The notes under the pieces: generated by a model
What the model saw: the letters and a program-made list of their open reading frames with translations, nothing else
Told to the model about the DNA's origin: nothing
Databases searched by the model: none
Shown: positions 8,386 through 15,657 of the stretch, piece after piece
Layout of the letters: each line of letters starts with the position of its first letter
Numbering within the stretch: the first letter of the stretch is position 1
Program-made: the position numbers and the translations under genes
Origin: Chitinispirillaceae bacterium
GTDB taxonomy: Bacteria; Fibrobacterota; Chitinivibrionia; Chitinivibrionales; Chitinispirillaceae
Reading direction: 5' to 3'
NCBI GenBank assembly: GCA_016929415.1
Contig: JAFGIW010000020.1
Location: 1-57,162, forward strand
DNA: 57,162 nucleotides

Positions 8386-9084
8386 TCAATGCCCCAGAAT
8401 CCTGTCGCTGGTCCCGTACTGCCGTTTGAAGAACGGAACGGTAAATACGGTCGCGGTGTCCACCGGCAACGGGATGGTGTCCGACGTGCCGTCAATCATG
8501 AAAAGATCCTTTAACGCCACGTTGCAGTAAAGCGCGGAAAATCCCCACGTCACCTTTCCGTCGGGGGTGAACGGAAGATCGAAGCTCCCGACGGCTGAAG
8601 TGTCATAGGTCATGCCGATGGTCCGGTTCGACAGTGTGAAGCCGAAGTCATGCCAGAGCGTGTCGACGGGGATGCTTCTTCTCATCGGCTGCCGGGTGCG
8701 TTTGAGAATCTCATCGACAGTGAACGTGCGGTGAATCGTCGATATGACGTTCAATGTGCGATCTCCGGTCAATAAATAGTCGTACTGCGCATCATCATTC
8801 CTGCAGAAAATGCCGGAATATACCGAATCGAGCACCCCGCTGATACGCATTTTGCATGCGATGCGGTAACCATCCTTGACCTTTTTACGGCAGAACATGC
8901 TTATTGGCGCCTCATGTACACGCTTGACGTCATTGTAGGCGATGATCCAGCTGTCGCTTTCTTTGTCGATGCCCCACGCATCGGAAAACGAAAGCCAAAT
9001 CACGGAGGAAGCGGATTTTTCATTCGCATATGATACAAGGGCCGTCAGTAGAAGCAACAACAACCCTATTCTGTTCATTACCAT
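8386..9084 (-). CDS. Exported concanavalin-like protein
   Basis: 232 residues. The signal peptide ends near SYANEKSA (about residue 22). The rest is beta-rich with the rhythm of a concanavalin-A-like/DUF1080-type sandwich: YRIACKMRISGVLDSVYSGIF, DYLLTGDRTLNVI, WHDFGFTLSNRTIGMTYD, and WGFSALYCNVALKDL near the end. No catalytic residues could be identified, so a binding role is as likely as hydrolysis. GGGGGATC lies before the ATG at 9084; an alternative ATG is two codons in. It is on the same strand as the DsbA-like genes and has at least three cysteines in the mature part, so disulfide formation is possible. Confidence 0.55.
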   Translation of the reverse strand: MVMNRIGLLLLLLTALVSYANEKSASSVIWLSFSDAWGIDKESDSWIIAYNDVKRVHEAPISMFCRKKVKDGYRIACKMRISGVLDSVYSGIFCRNDDAQYDYLLTGDRTLNVISTIHRTFTVDEILKRTRQPMRRSIPVDTLWHDFGFTLSNRTIGMTYDTSAVGSFDLPFTPDGKVTWGFSALYCNVALKDLFMIDGTSDTIPLPVDTATVFTVPFFKRQYGTSDRILGH

Positions 9085-9250
9085 TTATGATCCCCCATAC
9101 TCTTCATTTCACCGCAGGCCGTGTGGCATGCAGACAAATAATGGCAATTGATGATGGTCTCGTGAAAACATTTCAATTGAAATTAACTTGACAAAATATG
9201 GAACAGGGATCGTAGAATGCAACAACGCCGGAAAAACCGCCATAGTAAAA

Positions 9251-9283
9251 TGCCCATACGACATAGTATCTGTGGTATGGGCA
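9251..9283 (-). terminator. Rho-independent-like terminator (minus strand)
   Basis: Arms TGCCCATAC (9251-9259) and GTATGGGCA (9275-9283) form a 9-bp stem with a 15-base loop. Reading leftward the stem is followed by TTTTAC. It lies downstream of the cysteine-rich lipoprotein gene, behind a first hairpin at 9298-9337. Confidence 0.6.
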
Positions 9284-9297
9284 TCGCACTGGAAATT

Positions 9298-9337
9298 AAT
9301 ACGGCCTGCACTTCTTGCAGAGTTTTCAGGCCGTATT
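9298..9337 (-). terminator. Hairpin just after the Cys-rich lipoprotein gene
   Basis: An 11-bp perfect stem, AATACGGCCTG (9298-9308) with CAGGCCGTATT (9327-9337), encloses an 18-base loop. It starts 4 bases beyond the stop codon at 9342. The following leftward sequence TTAATTTCC is only moderately T-rich. Together with the hairpin at 9251-9283 it makes a tandem terminator or a transcript-stabilising structure. Confidence 0.65.
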
Positions 9338-9341
9338 AAAA

Positions 9342-9578
9342 CTATTTAACTGTACAGGTAAACTGTAAATCCACTCCAAATGCTGCAGCCATTGTTTTAG
9401 CTTCAGCCATTCCCTCGATGTCTTCGCAATCTTTACAGTCAGACTTTTTAACATCTTTTACAACGTTGCATTCTTTCTCATCGCCTACTCCCGAACACAC
9501 TTCACAATCCGCCGAACAGCCGTACAGACCACCGACGAACAATGCTGCGGCTGCAACTGCCAACAAACGCTTAATCAT
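9342..9578 (-). CDS. Small cysteine-rich lipoprotein
   Basis: 78 residues. The signal peptide MIKRLLAVAAAALFVGG ends in a canonical lipobox LYGC, with lipidated C21. The mature part has six more cysteines (25, 28, 37, 48, 51, 75), including two CXXC pairs (CEVC and CKDC), resembling a tiny metal- or disulfide-bearing fold. A GGGGG ribosome site precedes the ATG. It sits 42 bases downstream of a DsbA-like gene on the same strand and 1 kb from a second one, which suggests these proteins form or reshuffle its disulfides. Family not recognised; metal binding is the main alternative. Confidence 0.7.
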   Translation of the reverse strand: MIKRLLAVAAAALFVGGLYGCSADCEVCSGVGDEKECNVVKDVKKSDCKDCEDIEGMAEAKTMAAAFGVDLQFTCTVK

Positions 9579-9620
9579 ACAACCCCCTATAAAGGTAAAA
9601 AATGAAAAGAACCCCGAAAC

Positions 9621-10256
9621 TTACGGGTTTTTTGCCAATAATTTATCGATTACTCTGGAATACACGTCGAAACCCACCGCTCCTTTTATCAAATACCCGT
9701 TGATGAATGACGTGGGCGTCGATCGAACGCCGTATTTTCTTCCTTCCACGATGTCGTTTTGTAGGATTTCCCCGGTTTCGGCCGACTGCAAGGCGTTCGT
9801 GAATTTCTCGACATCAAGCCCGGCTCCCGCGGCGACATTGTTCAGGGTCTCTTCCTGCGCTCCGGACATATCGACGCCGCAGAGGATTTCCCGCATTTTT
9901 GCGGCTTTTCCCTGGAAACCCGCGGCAATAACCGCCCTTGCCTTCAATGAAGCGTGTTCATGGCCGGCAAGGGGAAAATGACGGTAGCAGTAATTTATTC
10001 GACCGGAATAGTTCCGTTTCAAACTATCCATACTTCTTGAATTCCGCCGGGAGTAGGGGCAATCCATATCCGAAAATTCCACGACCGTCACTGGTGCGTT
10101 TCCATTACCTTCAGGGGTACAACGCGTTACATCGAATGGAGCAAGCGTTCTGCTTACCACAAGCACGCTCTTTTTATTTTTCTTCACTACGAATGCACCG
10201 AGCAGAAACCCGCCAGCAATCGAGATTATAAACAACACCCAGAGCCCTCTTTGCAT
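9621..10256 (-). CDS. Membrane-anchored DsbA-like protein with a single active-site cysteine
   Basis: 211 residues from the ATG at 10256. This start gives a normal anchor (GLWVLFIISIAGGFLLGAFVV), but its ribosome site AGGGAG is very close to the ATG, and an upstream GTG at 10349 is in frame. The thioredoxin-like domain starts near APVTVVEFSDMDCPYS. The usual CPYC motif is CPYS, so the resolving cysteine is replaced by serine. The cis-proline loop GVRSTPTSFINGYLIKG is intact. Such monothiol proteins can act as isomerases, reductases or chaperones rather than oxidases (family knowledge). It is a paralogue of the CXXC protein at 7578-8294 and lies directly upstream of the cysteine-rich lipoprotein. 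Confidence 0.75.
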   Translation of the reverse strand: MQRGLWVLFIISIAGGFLLGAFVVKKNKKSVLVVSRTLAPFDVTRCTPEGNGNAPVTVVEFSDMDCPYSRRNSRSMDSLKRNYSGRINYCYRHFPLAGHEHASLKARAVIAAGFQGKAAKMREILCGVDMSGAQEETLNNVAAGAGLDVEKFTNALQSAETGEILQNDIVEGRKYGVRSTPTSFINGYLIKGAVGFDVYSRVIDKLLAKNP

Positions 10257-10386
10257 CTCCCTCGTTTTCAGAAAAATGAACAATAAAATAATTCCGGCAT
10301 CATCACATGACAACCTTTCAGGGTCTCCCGGCGAACCTCCCGTATGCACGCTTCAGCCGAAGCCGGGCGCTGCCGATGAATAAACA

Positions 10387-10426
10387 AGCATAACCTTTTT
10401 GTAGCGAATGATGCAAGGGATGTTTT
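10387..10426 (-). promoter_or_regulatory. Predicted promoter inside the repeated 33-base element, copy 2
   Basis: Reading leftward, TTGCAT (10411-10416) is followed after 17 or 18 bases by TTATGC or TATGCT (10387-10393). The block 10394-10426 repeats 7461-7493 with three transitions. It lies about 130 bases upstream of the chosen DsbA-like start. The surrounding gap 10257-10608 (about 350 bases) holds no other recognisable feature; open frames there have no support. Confidence 0.5.
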
Positions 10427-10608
10427 AATTTTTATATGGATACCGGCGGTCATGATAAACAGGCAATGGATGATCATTATGCCGCAGAGAAACGGTTTCA
10501 GCATTTGCTGTGTTACACATCCGCCGACAGGCGGTGACAATGCCGCACCGAATGCCGGTGCGGAACCATGAATGCAGCCGCCTTTCAGGATAGGGAGACA
10601 CTACAGCG

Positions 10609-10989
10609 ATGAATGCTCCGATCAACGCCCCTGATGAACGCAACGTTGACCCCATTTATGCCGTCCAGACCACCGGTTCATCAACCCAGGGGGAATCCCG
10701 CCGCAACAAACAGGAGCAGCAGCGGCCTCCATCCAAAAAGGTGTTTGATTATTTCCATCCGCTCAGCAAAGCGGTCGAGGCATCGAACCGGCGGCTGACC
10801 GAACGCAACCTTCCCTACCGGTTCAAGGTATTCAAACGATGGGGTGAAGTCTATATCGAACTCTATATCCTCGATGAAAATGGAAAAATCAAGGAAAAAC
10901 AGCGGAAGAATATCAGCCAGAGCGATTTCAACAGGATTATTGATGATGTGGTGCGGGTCGAGGGGCTGTTTTTTGATCATACGGTGTAA
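10609..10989 (+). CDS. FlaG-like protein (tentative)
   Basis: 126 residues. The first 40 are polar and probably disordered (QGESRRNKQEQQRPP). The C-terminal 75 fit the FlaG pattern: a helix (PLSKAVEASNRRLTERNL), then two beta strands (YRFKVFKRWGEVYIELYI) and a turn DENGKIKEKQRKN in the place of the family's TGEVIRQIP, followed by a last helix. FlaG proteins are small flagellar-filament-associated factors. The match is by pattern only; the IRQIP core is not conserved. GGAG lies about 14 bases before the ATG. It stands alone between a divergent thiol gene and thpR. Confidence 0.45.
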   Translation: MNAPINAPDERNVDPIYAVQTTGSSTQGESRRNKQEQQRPPSKKVFDYFHPLSKAVEASNRRLTERNLPYRFKVFKRWGEVYIELYILDENGKIKEKQRKNISQSDFNRIIDDVVRVEGLFFDHTV

Positions 10990-11130
10990 GGCAACCGCTG
11001 CAGCGCAGTTCCGCCGATACCCCTCGACCACATAACTTAATGCGCCACAATCCGTCGTCTCCTGTGCATGGATTCTTCTACCATCCCCGTTCCCCTATTT
11101 ATATTTCTTATTCAACACTCCCGGTATCCC

Positions 11131-11685
11131 ATGAAACGACTCTTTCTCGCCATCGACCTTCCGCAGCGTATCATAGACGACATCGGCGCCACCTATCGGG
11201 CGATCCACGGCGCGCGATGGATGCGTGAAGAGCAGCTGCACATCACGCTGCGGTTTTACGGAGAGACATCCCCCGACCGGGAGGAGTCACTTGTCAAGGC
11301 GCTGGAGGGTATTGCGTCGCCCCCCTTCCCCCTGCGTCTGAAGGGGGTCGGTCACTTTCCTCCCCGGGGGGAGCCGCGCATTCTCTGGGTGGGAATTGCT
11401 GCGCAGGAGCTTCTCATGCGGCTCGCTTCGAGGGTCGAAAATGTATCTGTCAAGGCAGGCTTCGCGCATGAGAAGCGCTCCTTCTCGCCCCACATCACCG
11501 TGGCGCGGCTCCACGGCGTTTCCCCCGACCGGGTGGCGCAGTATCTCGTGGGCAACAGCCTCTTTTCCACCGAACCGTTCGAGGTGCGGGACTTTCATCT
11601 GTATGCGAGCCATCCGGGAAAAGCGGGGGCGACGTATACACGGGAGGTCTCGTTTACGCTGGAAACGCCCCCGCTACCGCTTTGA
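11131..11685 (+). CDS. thpR: RNA 2',3'-cyclic phosphodiesterase
   Basis: 184 residues. The start MKRLFLAIDLP at 11131 matches the family's N-terminus; an in-frame ATG at 11068 would add 21 unrelated residues. Two HXT motifs that form the 2H active site are present: HITL (about residue 37) and HITV (about 123). Further family features are LRLKGVGHFPPRGEPRILWVG and a C-terminal FEVRDFHLYAS. The enzyme opens 2',3'-cyclic phosphate RNA ends to 2'-phosphates. It overlaps the convergent PHP gene by 12 bases. Cytoplasmic and monofunctional. Confidence 0.9.
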   Translation: MKRLFLAIDLPQRIIDDIGATYRAIHGARWMREEQLHITLRFYGETSPDREESLVKALEGIASPPFPLRLKGVGHFPPRGEPRILWVGIAAQELLMRLASRVENVSVKAGFAHEKRSFSPHITVARLHGVSPDRVAQYLVGNSLFSTEPFEVRDFHLYASHPGKAGATYTREVSFTLETPPLPL

Positions 11686-12384
11686 CGACCGCCGTTCCTC
11701 CACAAAGTCAAACGCCGCCGACGCGGTCCTGTTGACGATCAGCTCCTGCGGAAAATCCACCTGACGCAGCAGCGGGGCCACCGCTGCGTCGTCGCCGAGT
11801 TCATGGATCGCGTGGGTGTCGCTGTTCACCGCGATGCGGCAGCGCGTGTCTTTACAGGCAGTAAGCAGCGCAACGGCTTCGGCGGGGGTGCTGCGCGGGT
11901 ACCGTATCTTCGAATTGTTGAGTTCGAGCGCCACCCCTGCAGCGGCGGAGGCTTCTGCAAGCGCCTCGTAATCGACCGGATACGTGGCGTCATTCGGGTG
12001 GGTGACGATATCGACCATCGGGTTGCGCCGTAGCGCCGCCAGCATCATCTCAGTATACGCCTGCCGGTCGAGGCCTTTTGGGAAGTTCGGATGGATCCCG
12101 AGAAGCACAATATCGAGAAACCGCAGATACTCGCCCGGAAGATCGATCGCCCCCTCTCTGTCGAGCAGGTTGCATTCGATTCCTTTGAGGATGCTGACGT
12201 GCGGATCGGGTGAAATAAAACGTTCGAAGAACACCGAATTAAGCCTGCCGCCGATAGTCGGACCATGGTCGGTCACGGCGAATCCCCGCATTCCGATTTT
12301 GCGGGCGCGCTCGAGGAGTTCAAGCACCGTGTGCAGCCCGCACAGGCTGAAAATGGAATGGACATGAAAATCAACAGCGATCAC
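11674..12384 (-). CDS. PHP-domain phosphoesterase (YcdX-like)
   Basis: 236 residues. The GTG at 12384 is preferred because GGGAGG lies 7 bases upstream and the protein then begins VIAVDFHVHS, as in the family; an upstream ATG would add 21 residues. Metal-site motifs appear in order: DFHVHSIFSLCG, VTDHGPT, GIECNL, GIHPNF, THPND, and NSDTHAI near the end. This set is typical of stand-alone PHP phosphatases/hydrolases such as YcdX, whose physiological substrate is unknown. Its 3' end overlaps thpR on the opposite strand. It is 78 bases downstream of ppdK on the same strand, perhaps cotranscribed. Confidence 0.85.
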   Translation of the reverse strand: MIAVDFHVHSIFSLCGLHTVLELLERARKIGMRGFAVTDHGPTIGGRLNSVFFERFISPDPHVSILKGIECNLLDREGAIDLPGEYLRFLDIVLLGIHPNFPKGLDRQAYTEMMLAALRRNPMVDIVTHPNDATYPVDYEALAEASAAAGVALELNNSKIRYPRSTPAEAVALLTACKDTRCRIAVNSDTHAIHELGDDAAVAPLLRQVDFPQELIVNRTASAAFDFVEERRSSKR

Positions 12385-12462
12385 GCACCAACCTCCCGAT
12401 GAAAAAAGGCAAGACCGCTGATGCAGCCCTGCCCTGTTTACAATCAATACTCCTGACGCCGG

Positions 12463-15414
12463 CTATTTTCTGCTTTTCTTCGGCGTCACTTTTTTTGCCG
12501 GAGCCTTCTTAACCGCCGCTTTTTTCGCAACGGCCTTTTTAACGGGTGCCTTTTGGGCCGCCGCTTTTCTGGCCGCGGGTTTTTTAGCCACCGCTTTCTT
12601 TGCCGGCGCCTTTTTCACTGCCGGTTTCTTCGCCGGGACTTTCTTTGCGGGCGTTTTTTTCACCGCCGCTTTTTTCGCGGCTGCCTTCTGCGCCATCCGG
12701 TCTTCGACTGCAGCCTGTGCCGCGGCAAGCCGGGCGATCGGCACTCTGAACGGTGAGCAGGAGACATAGTTCATGCCGATACGATGGCAGAACTTGACCG
12801 AATCGGCGTCCCCGCCATGCTCGCCGCAGATACCGATTTTCAGCGCCGGACGGACGGAACGGCCGCGAATGATACCGGTTTTTATGAGTTCCCCGACACC
12901 ATCCTGATCGATCGTCTGGAAAGGATCGGCGGGCAGGATCTTGCTGTTGATGTAATCGGGCAGGAACCCGCCGATGTCGTCGCGGGAGAACCCGAAGCTC
13001 ATCTGTGTCAGATCGTTGGTACCGAACGAGAAGAATTCGGCGACCTCGGCCATTCTGTTCGCCGTGAGGGCCGCGCGCGGAATCTCGATCATAGTGCCGT
13101 ACATGAACGGAATCTTCTTGAGACCGAGGGTCGCGCAGACCTCTTTGTACACCGCGTCAACCAGCTTTTTCTGATTGACAAGCTCGTTTGAGGTGCACGT
13201 AACCGGAATCATGATCTCCGGGAATGCCTTCCTGCCCTCGTTGATCAGTTCACCGGCAGCGGTCAGAATCGCCCTGATCTGCATTTCGGAAACTTCGGGA
13301 TAGGTCACGCCCAGACGCACGCCGCGGTGCCCGAGCATCGGATTGCTCTCCTTGAGGCTGTCGCCCCGTTTTTTCACCTCTTCAACGCTGATGCCGAGTT
13401 CCGCGGCCATCGCGGCGATTTTATCGGGACTGTGCGGCACGAATTCATGCAGCGGCGGGTCGAGCAGCCGGATGGTGATCGGCAGGCCGTCGAGCGCCTC
13501 CATGGTCGCTTTAATGTCCCCTTTGACAAATACCGAGAGCTGATCGAGGGCCGTTTTACGTTCCTCGACCGTGCCGCTCATGATCATCTTGCGCAGGAGG
13601 AAAAGCGGCTTGTCGCTGCCTTCACCGTAAAACATGTGCTCGGTGCGGAACAGCCCTATACCTTCAGCGCCGAACTGGACCGCCTTTTTCGTGTCTCTGG
13701 GGGTGTCGGCATTGGTGCGGATCTTGAGCGTGCGTGCCTTGTCACACATTTTCATAAGCTCGACGTACGAGGTATTATGTTCGAGGTCGACGTCAACCAG
13801 TTTCAACTGGCCTTCATAAACAAGCCCCTTGGTTCCATTGAGCGAGATCCACTCGCCTTCGTTAATGATTTTGCCCGATTTCGTCCTGAAACCGGTTCCG
13901 CCCACTTCGATATCGGAGCAGCCGACCACGCAGCATTTACCCCATCCGCGGGCCACGAGCGCCGCGTGCGAGGTCATCCCCCCCTTTGAGGTGAGGACCG
14001 CCTGCGCCTTGTGCATGCCGTCGACGTCTTCGGGGGAGGTCTCTTCACGTACAAGAATCACCTTCTCGCCCCGCGACGCCCACGCCACCGCGGCTTCGGA
14101 GGTGAACACCGCCCGTCCGCTGGCACCGCCCGGACCCGCCGGCAGCCCCTTGGCGATCGACGACATCGCCTTTTCGGCGACCGGGTCGATCATCGGGAGG
14201 AGCAGTTCGACGAGCTGGTTGGGGCCCACGCGCATGAGCGCCGTGTCGATGGTGATCAGTTTTTCCCTGCACATTTCGGTGGCCATGCGTACCGCGGCGA
14301 CGCCGTTTCGTTTGCCGACGCGACACTGCAGCATGAAAAGGGTTCCGTTCTCAATGGTAAACTCGATGTCCTGCATGTCGCGATAGTGTTTTTCGAGGCG
14401 GCGTTCGATATCGAAGAGCTGCTGATAACATACGGGGAACGACTGCTCGAGGGTCGGCAGGTTTTTGCTCTGATCGTTTTTCGAATATTCGTTGATCGGC
14501 GCGGGAGTACGGATACCGGCAACCACGTCCTCTCCCTGCGCATTAATCAGGTACTCTCCGTAGAACTGGTTTTCGCCGCTGCCCGGATTGCGGGTAAACG
14601 CCACTCCGGTCGCGCTGTTGTCGCCCATATTGCCGAAGACCATGCTCTGCACGTTAACCGCCGTGCCCCAATCATCCGGAATGCGCTCGATACGGCGGTA
14701 GTCGATAGCCCGCCTGCCGTTCCAGCTCATGAACACGGCGCCGATTCCCCCCCATAGCTGTTCGAGGGGCGTTTCAGGGAAGGGTTTGCCGAGCACTTCC
14801 AGTACGATCCGTTTGAAGTCGACGACCAGTTCCTTGAGATCGTCAACCGTAAGATCGGTGTCGATGGCGTAGCCCTTTGCCTTTTTCACCTCTCCGAGCT
14901 TCTCATCGAGCACTTTACGGATGCCCTTGCCGCCTTTCGGCTCGATACCCGCGGCCTTTTCCATCACGACGTCGGCATACATCATGATGAGGCGGCGGTA
15001 GGCGTCGTACGCGAAACGGGGGTTGCCGGTCTTCTCGATGAGGCCCACGATCGTTTCGTCGTTCAATCCGACATTCAGAACCGTATCCATCATACCCGGC
15101 ATGGAGCGCCTCGCGCCCGACCGCACCGAAAGGAGCAGCGGGTTTTTCGTGTCGCCGAATTTCTTTCCCATGAGTTTTTCGACTTTCGAAAGCGCCGCGA
15201 CAACCTGATTGGCCAGTTCTTTCGGGTAGCTCTTTTTATTGGCATAATAGTGAGTGCACACGTCGGTCGTGATGGTGAACCCGGGAGGAACAGGCAGCTT
15301 GAGAGCCGGGTGTCCGGCCATTTCCGCCAGATTGGCGCCTTTTCCACCCAAAAGGTTTTTCATCGATTCGTTGCCGTCAGCCTTACCGCCTCCGAAGAAG
15401 TAGACATATTTCAT
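12463..15414 (-). CDS. ppdK: Pyruvate, phosphate dikinase with a histone-H1-like C-terminal tail
   Basis: 983 residues. It interconverts pyruvate, ATP and phosphate with phosphoenolpyruvate, AMP and pyrophosphate. The N-terminal ATP-grasp begins KYVYFFGGG and LLGGKGANLAEM. The swivelling phosphohistidine is H483 in GGMTSHAAL, and the PEP-binding barrel ends with the catalytic cysteine C863 in GICGEHGG. The enzyme proper ends near residue 906, the usual family length. Residues 907-983 (DNA 12466-12696) are a lysine/alanine/proline-rich tail built of AAVKK- and PAKK-like repeats, as in bacterial histone-H1-like proteins, and not part of normal PPDK. GGAGGT precedes the ATG at 15414. Confidence 0.95.
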   Translation of the reverse strand: MKYVYFFGGGKADGNESMKNLLGGKGANLAEMAGHPALKLPVPPGFTITTDVCTHYYANKKSYPKELANQVVAALSKVEKLMGKKFGDTKNPLLLSVRSGARRSMPGMMDTVLNVGLNDETIVGLIEKTGNPRFAYDAYRRLIMMYADVVMEKAAGIEPKGGKGIRKVLDEKLGEVKKAKGYAIDTDLTVDDLKELVVDFKRIVLEVLGKPFPETPLEQLWGGIGAVFMSWNGRRAIDYRRIERIPDDWGTAVNVQSMVFGNMGDNSATGVAFTRNPGSGENQFYGEYLINAQGEDVVAGIRTPAPINEYSKNDQSKNLPTLEQSFPVCYQQLFDIERRLEKHYRDMQDIEFTIENGTLFMLQCRVGKRNGVAAVRMATEMCREKLITIDTALMRVGPNQLVELLLPMIDPVAEKAMSSIAKGLPAGPGGASGRAVFTSEAAVAWASRGEKVILVREETSPEDVDGMHKAQAVLTSKGGMTSHAALVARGWGKCCVVGCSDIEVGGTGFRTKSGKIINEGEWISLNGTKGLVYEGQLKLVDVDLEHNTSYVELMKMCDKARTLKIRTNADTPRDTKKAVQFGAEGIGLFRTEHMFYGEGSDKPLFLLRKMIMSGTVEERKTALDQLSVFVKGDIKATMEALDGLPITIRLLDPPLHEFVPHSPDKIAAMAAELGISVEEVKKRGDSLKESNPMLGHRGVRLGVTYPEVSEMQIRAILTAAGELINEGRKAFPEIMIPVTCTSNELVNQKKLVDAVYKEVCATLGLKKIPFMYGTMIEIPRAALTANRMAEVAEFFSFGTNDLTQMSFGFSRDDIGGFLPDYINSKILPADPFQTIDQDGVGELIKTGIIRGRSVRPALKIGICGEHGGDADSVKFCHRIGMNYVSCSPFRVPIARLAAAQAAVEDRMAQKAAAKKAAVKKTPAKKVPAKKPAVKKAPAKKAVAKKPAARKAAAQKAPVKKAVAKKAAVKKAPAKKVTPKKSRK

Positions 15415-15657
15415 GTTGATACGACCTCCGCCTAAAATGGTGAAAAAAGTTTTTGGATCGTTACTGCATTCACTGGCTGGTTTCGACTATCCGACCACAG
15501 TCGCCTCCCCGGAACTGCAACCGGTGAATGAAGTAATAAAACAGTAAAATATACATAGTATAAGCCGGGGGGTTCAAGAAAATGGGAGGCGCGGTTTCCC
15601 CGGAAACTATCATCATTGAACCATGCGGTGACATAGTGGTAAATTGAACAGGGAGCT

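Noticed and set aside
12466..12696. Lysine/alanine-rich tail of PPDK as a separate histone-like gene
   Set aside because: It is in frame with the enzyme, with no stop and no ribosome site before it, so it was kept as part of the same protein.
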